Counted from the stretch's first letter, positions 1 to 5,377 are shown. The stretch is DNA of 6,031 nucleotides from Spirochaetaceae bacterium (GCA_031255115.1 JAIRTD010000115.1:1-6031); one strand, 5' to 3'. Notes: generated from the letters alone by a model not told the origin. A program made the numbers and translations.

Positions 1-425
1 AGGGTAAAGGGCTGGAAATAGCTCCCTTCAAGGGGTTCAACTCCCCAGGCCCTGAAGGTGGCCGCGGCCCAGTATGTGGCCCGGTCATAGCCTATATCGC
101 CTGAGAGCCGTCCTCTAAAGGGCGTGGACGTCAGATTGTCCATGATCTGTGTAGTCTGGTAGACCCACAAGCTTTTTTCCGCAGGGGTCCAGTTATCAGG
201 ATCGGCCGGCAGCTTCAATCCGGGTATCTCGACTATCGCATAAGGCTGTTTGTCCAGTAATTCTGATTCCGAACTGCCCGATGACGATGACGACGTATTG
301 GAACAGGCAAAGACCAGGGCAAGCGCCAGGACTCCCAGGATAAATCTTACTTTACCGCTATGGGGAGAGTAGTCTTGCCGGTTAGTTCCGGCTTTCTCAA
401 ACAACGATTTAAACCTTTCCTTCAT
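1..425 (-). CDS. Predicted lipoprotein, M28-family metallopeptidase-like (N-terminal part)
   Basis: This frame is open from ATG at 425 to the left edge, giving 141 full codons with the C-terminus outside the window. The start is set by AGGAGG nine bases upstream. Residues 1-27 are polar and basic, about 28-40 are hydrophobic, and LVFA-Cys41 looks like a spirochaete-type lipobox. A serine-rich stretch (about 45-54) follows and could act as a tether from a lipid-anchored Cys41. Residues about 96-141 (DNLTSTPFRGRLSGDIGYDR, then a helix, then GVEPLEGSYFQPF) match the start of many secreted M28 aminopeptidases: the 'GR.sG..G...A..y....f...G..P....sy.Qpf' pattern. The zinc ligands of M28 lie further downstream and cannot be seen, so activity is inferred. 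It would be a cell-envelope peptidase. It has its own promoter and lies 188 bp beyond trpS on the same strand. The family call is moderate; the lipoprotein call is stronger. Confidence 0.72.
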   Translation of the reverse strand, partial: MKERFKSLFEKAGTNRQDYSPHSGKVRFILGVLALALVFACSNTSSSSSGSSESELLDKQPYAIVEIPGLKLPADPDNWTPAEKSLWVYQTTQIMDNLTSTPFRGRLSGDIGYDRATYWAAATFRAWGVEPLEGSYFQPFT

Positions 426-434
426 AAAAAGAGA

Positions 435-440
435 CCTCCT
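435..440 (-). promoter_or_regulatory. Shine-Dalgarno of the M28-like lipoprotein gene
   Basis: The minus strand reads AGGAGG, then nine bases (TCTCTTTTT), then ATG at 425. This is a near-ideal ribosome binding site. It fixes the start of the lipoprotein despite the unusually long polar stretch before its hydrophobic segment. Confidence 0.85.
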
Positions 441-454
441 CAAGAAACTTCTTG
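441..454 (-). repeat. Perfect dyad abutting the lipoprotein Shine-Dalgarno
   Basis: The minus strand reads CAAGAA-GT-TTCTTG, a perfect 6-bp inverted repeat with a 2-base centre. Its last base touches the AGGAGG at 440. In RNA it could fold as a 5-bp stem with a 4-base loop right beside the ribosome binding site. In DNA it could be a small operator downstream of the promoter. Its role is unknown, and a 6-bp dyad can arise by chance. Confidence 0.4.
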
Positions 455-461
455 CTCTCCC

Positions 462-474
462 TCGGCAACGCCGA
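462..474 (-). repeat. Small hairpin in the lipoprotein gene leader
   Basis: TCGGC-GTT-GCCGA on the minus strand gives a perfect 5-bp stem with a 3-base loop. It sits in the predicted 5' leader, between the promoter (521-493) and the dyad at 454-441. It may be a leader structure or an mRNA 5'-end stabiliser. No T-run follows, so it is not a terminator. Confidence 0.35.
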
Positions 475-492
475 ATCCAGGAAAGCATAAAA

Positions 493-521
493 AGCATAGA
501 AAAACAGTTATGCAGTGTCAA
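493..521 (-). promoter_or_regulatory. Sigma-70-type promoter for the M28-like lipoprotein gene
   Basis: On the minus strand a perfect -35 TTGACA (521-516) is followed by a 17-base spacer and -10 TATGCT (498-493, four of six matches to TATAAT). A run of ten T lies at 537-528, just upstream of the -35, where an UP element would be. The -10 is tandemly duplicated: TATGCTTTT at 498-490 is followed by TATGCTTTC at 489-481. Transcription would start near 486, leaving a leader of about 60 bases with two small inverted repeats. Confidence 0.75.
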
Positions 522-550
522 GTTTCCAAAAAAAAAATCGTTGAATTTAT

Positions 551-570
551 AAAAAAAACGTGTGTTTTTT
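551..570 (-). terminator. Possible weak terminator after trpS
   Basis: Read on the minus strand downstream of the trpS stop, AAAAAAC-ACAC-GTTTTTT (570-553) can form a 7-bp stem with a 4-base loop, and the T-run continues to 551. The stem is almost all A-T, so it is weak for an intrinsic terminator. It lies where one is expected, between the trpS stop at 614 and the next promoter at 521. The rest of the 426-613 spacer is AT-rich, and I see no gene in it. Confidence 0.35.
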
Positions 571-613
571 AAGAAAATACAAGACAAATCAGCGGTTTTG
601 CGTAATCGGGGCG

Positions 614-1612
614 CTAGGGGTCTATGCCCGCGGCTTTTCGCAGGCGTTTTAGCGTGGCCCTGGCTATGGGCCTGGCTTTTTCGGCGCCCTGTTCCAGTAT
701 TTTGTCCAGCGCCGCGGGGTCGGCCATGATGGCTTCGAAACGTTCCCGGAGCGGGCTGAGTTCCCGGTTTACCACCCTGAAAAGTTCCTCTTTGGCCTCT
801 CCCCAGCCCATGCCGCCCTGGCGGTAACGGGAAGCAAGGGCAGCCTGTTCATCCTGACTGGCAAAGAGGGCGTACAAAAGATAAATCTGCGAAGTTTCCG
901 GGTCTTTGGGTTCTTCCACGGCCTGGGAATTGGTTACTATACGCATGATGAGCTTGCGGAGCTGTTTTTCCGGGGTAAAGACCGGGATAGTATTATTGTA
1001 GCTTTTGCTCATTTTTCTGCCGTCAAGACCGGGGACTACGGCGACCGAATCCTGAACCGCGGCCCGGGGAATCTTGAGGACTTCTTCTTTGTAGTTAAAA
1101 TTCACCGCCTGGGCTATGTCCTGGGCCATTTCTATATGTTGAACCTGGTCTTTTCCTACAGGAACCACGTCAGAATCAAAGAGCAGTATGTCCGCGGCCA
1201 TGAGTACCGGGTAGGTAAAGAGGCCCATGTTGACGCCCGCGTCCGGGTCCTCGCCTTTTTCGCTGTTTTCCTGAACCGCGGCCTTGTAGGCGTGGGCCCG
1301 GTTCATGAGGCCCTTGCTGGTAAAGGCCATGAGCATGGTGCTGAGTTCAAAGGTTTCGGGGACAGAGCTTTGACGGTAAAAAATCACCTTTTCGGGATCA
1401 AGCCCCGCGGCAAGCCAGCCGGCGGCGACTTCCCTGATGTTTGAAGCGAGCTCTTTGGGGTCTTTCATGGTGTTGAGCGCGTGGTAATCGGCGATAAAAT
1501 AGCGGGCGTCATAGTCTTTTGCCAGATTGAGCGCCGGTTTTATGGCCCCGAAGTAGTTGCCGATGTGGAGTATGCCTGTAGGCTTGATGCCGGTAAGTGA
1601 GACCTTCTTCAT
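614..1612 (-). CDS. trpS: Tryptophanyl-tRNA synthetase
   Basis: This class I synthetase charges tRNA-Trp with tryptophan using ATP, in the cytoplasm. The 332 residues match the usual bacterial length of about 330. The ATP-binding HIGH-type motif is HIGN at 16-19 (PTGILHIGNY). The KMSKS loop is intact at 200-204 (GLDGRKMSKSYNN). TYPVLMAADILLF (133-145) and VGKDQVQHIEMAQDIA (152-167) are the conserved segments around the tryptophan and ATP sites, with Asp141 in the position expected to contact the substrate indole. The first beta strand begins at residue 4, so ATG 1612 is the only sensible start. The only SD-like bases, AAGGA, lie one base from the ATG, too close for normal use. A strong promoter ends six bases before the ATG (separate entry). 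No T-box or leader peptide fits the short upstream gap. It is divergent from the phosphate transporter gene. Confidence 0.97.
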   Translation of the reverse strand: MKKVSLTGIKPTGILHIGNYFGAIKPALNLAKDYDARYFIADYHALNTMKDPKELASNIREVAAGWLAAGLDPEKVIFYRQSSVPETFELSTMLMAFTSKGLMNRAHAYKAAVQENSEKGEDPDAGVNMGLFTYPVLMAADILLFDSDVVPVGKDQVQHIEMAQDIAQAVNFNYKEEVLKIPRAAVQDSVAVVPGLDGRKMSKSYNNTIPVFTPEKQLRKLIMRIVTNSQAVEEPKDPETSQIYLLYALFASQDEQAALASRYRQGGMGWGEAKEELFRVVNRELSPLRERFEAIMADPAALDKILEQGAEKARPIARATLKRLRKAAGIDP

Positions 1613-1618
1613 GTCCTT

Positions 1619-1646
1619 ATCTTAATTTCTCTATGTAAATTGTCAA
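1619..1646 (-). promoter_or_regulatory. trpS promoter, predicted to give a leaderless mRNA
   Basis: On the minus strand a perfect -35 TTGACA (1646-1641) is followed by a 16-base spacer and -10 TAAGAT (1624-1619, four of six matches). Six bases (AAGGAC) separate the -10 from the ATG. With the standard spacing, +1 falls on base 1612, the A of the trpS start codon. The -35 overlaps a TTGTCA on the opposite strand (1640-1645), which faces the phosphate transporter gene. Confidence 0.6.
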
Positions 1647-1650
1647 GCCA

Positions 1651-3315
1651 ATGCGTCATACTATCTATATGAACTATCTTGGAACTATCTTCCGGATTTC
1701 AGGCGGCCTTTGTCTTTTCCTTTATGGAATGAAGGTCATGAGCAGCGGTATTCAGCAGGCGGCCGGTTCCAGAATGCGGAAGGTCCTGACTTTTATGACC
1801 GGAAACCGTCTTCTGGCGGTTCTTACCGGCGCGGCGGTAACCGCGGTCATCCAGTCATCCTCGGCGACCACGGTCATGGTTGTATCCTTTGTCAATGCCG
1901 GGCTTCTCACTTTGAAGCAGGCCATAGGCGTCATCATGGGGGCCAATATAGGCACCACCGTTACCGCCTGGATAGTGTCGCTTATAGGGTTTTCCCTCAA
2001 TATTTCGGGCCTGGCCCTGCCCGCGGTGGGCCTGGGTTTTATCCTTGGGATTATCAAGTGGAAACACCAGAACCTGGGAGAAGCCATACTTGGCTTTGGC
2101 CTGCTTTTTTTGGGTCTTGATTTTCTTACCAAGTCTATGCCAACTCTTTCTCCTGACGCCCTTGCGTTTATGGCGGATCTTTCCGGCAAGGGCCTTGCCT
2201 CGCTCCTCACCGGAACCGCGGCAGGTCTTGTAATGACCCTCATCACCCACTCGTCCAGCGCCTCTACGGCCATCATGCTGACCATGGCCCACAGCGGCCT
2301 GCTCCCCTACCGTATGGCCGCGGCCATGATACTGGGCGCGAATATAGGGACCACCATAGACGCCGCTCTGGCCGCCATAGGGACAAAGTCCGCCGCAAAA
2401 CAGGCGGCCCTGGTTCACGTGCTCTTTAATGTAATCGGAACCGTGTGGGCCATCTTCCTCTTTACCCCCCTCCTGGGCCTGGTGGATATTCTTACCCCCC
2501 AGGGCGGCGGGATAAGCGCCCGGCTTGCCATGTTTCATACGGTCTTTAACACCATCAACACCATATTATTCTTTCCTTTTGTAAATCCCTTTGCCCGCCT
2601 TGTTTCCGCTCTGGTAAAAAAAGAGGACCCCCGGGCCGGGGCCGTGTATACCCTGGAATACCGGTCGGCTTCTATGCAGGATACGCCAGAGTTCAACATA
2701 CTCAGGGCGGAAAAGGAGATTCGGGACATGGCGGACCTGGCCCATGCCATGTACGGCGCGTTCAGCGCGGCCTTTGGTTCAATGGAAAGCGAAGACATAA
2801 GGCAGACCCTGGACGATCTTAAAGCAAAGGAAGAATACGCCGACGCCATGAGAGAAGAGCTTTCCCGTTTTCTCATTGAATGTACCCGCCATCATCTTAA
2901 TCCGGCTTCTGAACGCAAGGTCTCCCAACTGCTCCGCATTATTGTCGACCTCGAAGACATGACCGACGACTGCTACAGCCTCATGCTGATTCTTGAACGG
3001 AGTGTAAGAAAGGAGCAGATCTTTAAGACCAGGGAACGGGAAGCCCTTGCCCCCTATATACTCCAGGTAGAAGCCTTTCTTGTTTTTGTCAGGGAACACC
3101 TTGGAAAGCCCCTTCTTTCCGACCAGGCCGCCCTGGCTGCCGAAATGGAGAGCAATATTGACAAGGCGCGGAAGAAGCTCCGCAAGCTGGGCCGCAAGCG
3201 CATTGAAGCCGGCAAAAATGTCAAGACGGAACTCCTCTTTATCGACATGGTAAGGCGCATCGAAAAACTCGGCGACTACTGCTACAATATTGTGGAGGCC
3301 CTGTCGTATATGTAG
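1651..3315 (+). CDS. Na+/phosphate cotransporter with C-terminal PhoU-like domain (NptA/YjbB type)
   Basis: This inner-membrane protein of 554 residues belongs to the Na/Pi-cotransporter II family, which moves phosphate with sodium. Some bacterial members import; E. coli YjbB is linked to export. The two inverted family repeats are clear: QSSSATT (68-74) with GANIGTT (97-103), then THSSSAST (199-206) with GANIGTT (229-235). The QSSS-type motifs form the substrate site. Hydrophobic segments fill about 10-320, including HTVFNTINT at 296-304. Residues about 345-554 are charged and helical, as in the PhoU-like regulatory tail of this family. The start is uncertain. ATG 1651 gives MRHTIYMNYLGTIF, while ATG 1669 gives MNYLGTIFRISGGL, which looks more like family N-termini. 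Neither has a Shine-Dalgarno. No good promoter is visible, only TTGTCA at 1640-1645 with a poor -10. Confidence 0.93.
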   Translation: MRHTIYMNYLGTIFRISGGLCLFLYGMKVMSSGIQQAAGSRMRKVLTFMTGNRLLAVLTGAAVTAVIQSSSATTVMVVSFVNAGLLTLKQAIGVIMGANIGTTVTAWIVSLIGFSLNISGLALPAVGLGFILGIIKWKHQNLGEAILGFGLLFLGLDFLTKSMPTLSPDALAFMADLSGKGLASLLTGTAAGLVMTLITHSSSASTAIMLTMAHSGLLPYRMAAAMILGANIGTTIDAALAAIGTKSAAKQAALVHVLFNVIGTVWAIFLFTPLLGLVDILTPQGGGISARLAMFHTVFNTINTILFFPFVNPFARLVSALVKKEDPRAGAVYTLEYRSASMQDTPEFNILRAEKEIRDMADLAHAMYGAFSAAFGSMESEDIRQTLDDLKAKEEYADAMREELSRFLIECTRHHLNPASERKVSQLLRIIVDLEDMTDDCYSLMLILERSVRKEQIFKTREREALAPYILQVEAFLVFVREHLGKPLLSDQAALAAEMESNIDKARKKLRKLGRKRIEAGKNVKTELLFIDMVRRIEKLGDYCYNIVEALSYM

Positions 3316-3330
3316 TGTCTGTTTATAATG

Positions 3331-3352
3331 CGGACGGACGCTAAGCGGTCCG
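3331..3352. terminator. GC hairpin between convergent genes, possible terminator
   Basis: CGGAC (3331-3335) pairs with GTCCG (3348-3352), and CGC (3339-3341) pairs with GCG (3345-3347) around a TAA loop. A GGA bulge lies on the 5' side. It starts 16 bases after the phosphate transporter stop. No T-run follows on either strand, so intrinsic termination is doubtful. It could mark an mRNA 3' end by another route. Confidence 0.3.
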
Positions 3353-3363
3353 ATGGAGCTTGC

Positions 3364-3383
3364 TTCAAAATTTCAATTTTGAA
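3364..3383. repeat. Perfect AT-rich inverted repeat between convergent genes
   Basis: TTCAAAATT-TC-AATTTTGAA is a perfect 9-bp inverted repeat with a 2-base centre, or an 8-bp stem with a 4-base loop. It lies between the phosphate transporter stop (3315) and the phosphoesterase stop (3399), where it could stop transcription from both sides. It lacks a flanking T-run, and its palindromic form also fits a protein binding site or part of a dispersed repeat. Confidence 0.5.
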
Positions 3384-3398
3384 ATACGCCCATTAAAG

Positions 3399-3944
3399 TT
3401 AGAGTTTGCTTATCTCTTTTATTGTTTTATCTTTGAGCGAGCCTGAACGGATTTCCCAGAAGCGCAGTTTGAACCATTCTCCGGGAGGGCACTCTATGGT
3501 GGCAAAACTTGCCCCGGCCGCGCTCCGGGGCCGGCCCGCGCTGCCCGGATTAAGCACCAGGACGCCGTCGATTTCCTGCCAGCCGGGGATGTGGGTGTGG
3601 CCGTAGAGAGCCGCATCGGCTCCGGCGCTTTGGGCAACCGAGGCGATGATGCTTAAATCCTGCGAAACCCCGCTTAAATGTCCGTGGCTGAGAAAAAAAA
3701 TATGACCGGCGAATTCCAGCAGGTCGGCATAGGGAACGCCTGTGTCCATGTCGGTATTGCCCCGTATCATTTTGAGGGGCGCGCTAAAACCCGACGAGGC
3801 GCAGGCGGGGGCTATATCACCGGTTCCGTCGCCAAGAAAAACCAGGGTGTCGACTTTGCGTCTAACGCCCCAGCGGAGCGCCGCTTCCAGCGAGGCGATA
3901 TTGCCGTGAGTGTCGGAAACAGCCATGAGGCAGGGGAATTTCAT
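3399..3944 (-). CDS. YfcE/MJ0936-like metallophosphoesterase
   Basis: This small cytoplasmic calcineurin-like phosphoesterase (Metallophos_2 type, 181 residues, the usual size) probably cleaves phosphodiester or phosphomonoester bonds with two bound metals. All the family motifs are in order: SDTHGN (10-15, metal ligands Asp11 and His13), GDGTGD (38-43, Asp39), GNTD (62-65, Asn63), SHGH (86-89) and GHTH (115-118), followed by NPGS (132-135). No residue appears lost. Natural substrates of the family are mostly unknown, so none is assigned. The start ATG overlaps the stop of the upstream hydrolase gene (ATGA), and the preceding bases are pyrimidine-rich with no Shine-Dalgarno. Translation probably depends on ribosomes finishing the upstream gene. 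It is the last gene of the minus-strand cluster and converges on the phosphate transporter gene. Confidence 0.92.
   Translation of the reverse strand: MKFPCLMAVSDTHGNIASLEAALRWGVRRKVDTLVFLGDGTGDIAPACASSGFSAPLKMIRGNTDMDTGVPYADLLEFAGHIFFLSHGHLSGVSQDLSIIASVAQSAGADAALYGHTHIPGWQEIDGVLVLNPGSAGRPRSAAGASFATIECPPGEWFKLRFWEIRSGSLKDKTIKEISKL
3941..3944 (-). promoter_or_regulatory. ATGA stop/start overlap joining two operon genes
   Basis: On the minus strand, ATG (3944-3942) starts the phosphoesterase and TGA (3943-3941) ends the metallo-beta-lactamase-fold hydrolase. The bases before it read CGCCTCCCT, which cannot pair with the anti-Shine-Dalgarno. Termination-reinitiation is the likely way the second gene is translated, which should tie the two protein levels together. 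Confidence 0.7.
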
Positions 3945-4654
3945 AGGGAGGCGAACTGCCTCCGTTCATCGGCGAGAGTCGTTGCCGGTCCGTGTCCGGG
4001 ATATACCCTGGTTTTTCCGTTTAACGTAAAGAGCTTTTTAAGGCTCTGTAACATTTCGTCCCAGTTCCCGCCGGGGAGGTCCGTCCTCCCTATGCCGTTC
4101 TGAAAGAGCACGTCGCCGTCAAAAATGAGGTCCCGCGCTTCATCATAAAAACCTATGCTCCCCGGACTGTGGCCGGGAAGATGTATGACGGTAAAGGGTC
4201 CTATACGGTCCCCGTCCTCAAGCAGCCTGCCGGGTTCGGGAAGTCCCCGGCGCAGCGCTTCTATATACAATCCCAGAGGGCCTACAAGGTCAGCATCAGG
4301 AATGCCCATGCTGTTAAAATCAAGCCTGTGGGCCTTGTAGGCGTTCCGGCCTATGCGGCCGGCGTCCATGCGGTGTATGCCGATGACCGGCTTATGCTGG
4401 CTGTAGTGGGCGGCCAGGGGCCCCAGGGCTCCTATGTGGTCAAAATGACCGTGGGTGAGGAGTATGTATTCGGGGTAAAGCCCAAGGCTTTCGAGCTGTG
4501 AGATTATGGCTTCGGCATCGGCGCCGGGGTCTATAAGCGCGCAGGGGCGGCCCTGGTCTTTTGGCTTTGCGTTGCCGCCTGAATCTTCGGCCTGTTCGAG
4601 GGGATATATCCAGCAGTTTGTTGCAAGGGCGCCGACTATAACTTCTTCGACCAT
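3941..4654 (-). CDS. Metallo-beta-lactamase-fold hydrolase, glyoxalase II/YcbL-like
   Basis: The zinc hydrolase core is complete in 237 residues: THGHFDH at 67-73 (His68, His70, Asp72, His73), GHSPGS at 161-166 (His162), FDGD at 178-181 (Asp181 bridging) and PGHGP at 219-223 (His221). GRTDLPGG (189-196) is typical of glyoxalase II-like and YcbL-type enzymes, which cleave thioesters such as S-lactoylglutathione. The long C-terminal helical domain of classical GloB is absent, so the substrate cannot be named. Two loops seem long: a hydrophilic insert at about 19-37 and a segment at about 98-142 between the zinc motifs. The start ATG lies six bases after the stop of the RNA-binding protein gene. 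GGAGG sits 11 bases upstream, inside the last codons of that gene, and AAAAGG lies two bases upstream. The gene overlaps the phosphoesterase gene by four bases. Confidence 0.9.
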   Translation of the reverse strand: MVEEVIVGALATNCWIYPLEQAEDSGGNAKPKDQGRPCALIDPGADAEAIISQLESLGLYPEYILLTHGHFDHIGALGPLAAHYSQHKPVIGIHRMDAGRIGRNAYKAHRLDFNSMGIPDADLVGPLGLYIEALRRGLPEPGRLLEDGDRIGPFTVIHLPGHSPGSIGFYDEARDLIFDGDVLFQNGIGRTDLPGGNWDEMLQSLKKLFTLNGKTRVYPGHGPATTLADERRQFASL

Positions 4655-4660
4655 GACCTT

Positions 4661-5377
4661 TTATTCCTCCCGGCCGGAATCCACGGAGGCTTCGGCGTCT
4701 ATACCCGGTATTTCGGCTTGCATTTCGGCGTCTGTACCCGGCGTTCCGCCGCTTGCGCCTGCCCGCCCTTCATCCTGGTCAGGCCCCGGGGAGGCTTCGC
4801 CGGAAGCAGCTTCGTATTCGCCCCGGCTGCGGGCATAGTTTACCGTAAGGGTTCTGCCCCGGAACGGCTTGCCGTTAAGGGCCTCGATAATGCCCGCCGC
4901 GGCCGTGTCCCGCACCTGTACAAAGGAATAGTTATCCAGAATACGGATGGTTCCTATATCGTCTTTTGAAGTCCCGGCCCTGGAACTGATGAGAGAGAGA
5001 ATTTCCCTGGGATAGACGCGGCGGTTTCTGCCTATGCTGATAAAAAGCCTTGCCGATTCTTCTTCGGGCAGGGGAAAACGGCCCTCGTCATTCCTGCCTT
5101 CGTCTTTTCCGCCTTTGCGTTTATGGAGCAAATCGCCCGGTCTGGCCTTTCGGTCAGAAAAAGCGCCGCTCCGGGAGGCCTGGAATTTGCCGGATTTTGC
5201 CGCATCGGTCTGCATTAACAGATACGCGGCCACATAACTGCGGTTAAAAAAAGAAGTTTCCTTGCGGAATACCGAACGATAGGCGTTGAGAAGCTCGACA
5301 TCAGCTTCAGTGTGAATCCTGGTAACAATGTCCCTGATATATATGCCTAAGTTTTCTTTATCAATACGGGAAGCCAT
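4661..5377 (-). CDS. DbpA-type RNA-binding domain protein without helicase domain
   Basis: Residues about 109-184 (ARLFISIGRNRRVYPREILS, IGTIRILDNYSFVQV, GRTLTVNYAR) match the DbpA RNA-binding domain, an RRM-like fold that normally ends the DEAD-box helicase DbpA and binds 23S rRNA hairpin 92. No DEAD-box core is present in these 238 residues. Instead there is a helical N-terminus (about 1-60) that I do not recognise, a basic linker (about 61-100), the domain, and an acidic Gly/Ala/Glu-rich tail (about 186-238) that is probably disordered. The tail has an 11-residue repeat (separate entry). A role in binding structured RNA, perhaps in ribosome assembly, is inferred from the domain alone. The start ATG has GAAAGG seven bases upstream. 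The gene follows the sugar kinase by 32 bp and precedes the hydrolase by 6 bp, so it lies mid-operon. Confidence 0.85.
   Translation of the reverse strand: MASRIDKENLGIYIRDIVTRIHTEADVELLNAYRSVFRKETSFFNRSYVAAYLLMQTDAAKSGKFQASRSGAFSDRKARPGDLLHKRKGGKDEGRNDEGRFPLPEEESARLFISIGRNRRVYPREILSLISSRAGTSKDDIGTIRILDNYSFVQVRDTAAAGIIEALNGKPFRGRTLTVNYARSRGEYEAASGEASPGPDQDEGRAGASGGTPGTDAEMQAEIPGIDAEASVDSGREE
4691..4741. repeat. 33-bp period tandem repeat in the RNA-binding protein tail
   Basis: An 18-base unit at 4691-4708 recurs at 4724-4741 with one mismatch (…GTCTATACC… against …GTCTGTACC…). The 33-bp spacing is 11 codons, so the frame is kept. In protein it gives PGTDAE and PGIDAE within the acidic C-terminal tail. 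It probably arose by local duplication in a disordered segment. Confidence 0.65.

Noticed and set aside
360..572. Plus-strand open frame of 70 codons over the trpS-lipoprotein spacer
   Set aside because: It overlaps the start, SD and promoter of the minus-strand lipoprotein gene. Its residues are mostly Lys/Pro/Ser from A-tracts, and it resembles no family I know.
1613..1668. T-box or Trp leader upstream of trpS
   Set aside because: The gap to the divergent gene is under 60 bases and holds no leader peptide, T-box sequence or terminator stem.
1752..2285. Second minus-strand open frame of 177 codons antisense to the transporter
   Set aside because: It lies opposite a clearly conserved reading frame (QSSS and GANIGTT motifs) and has no recognisable domain or start signal.
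1855..2538. Minus-strand open frame of 227 codons inside the phosphate transporter gene
   Set aside because: It is Gly/Gln/His/Lys-rich without hydrophobic core or motifs, a typical antisense shadow of a GC-rich membrane protein gene.
3678..4103. Plus-strand open frame of 141 codons across the phosphoesterase-hydrolase junction
   Set aside because: It is antisense to two genes with full catalytic motifs and has no credible family features.
4691..4741. CRISPR-like direct repeats
   Set aside because: There are only two units, with a 15-base gap, and they keep frame within a coding tail with no further copies around.
4506..4838. Plus-strand Ser/Pro/Ala-rich open frame of 110 codons
   Set aside because: It is low-complexity translation of the complement of the acidic tail of the DbpA-domain protein and the start of the hydrolase gene.
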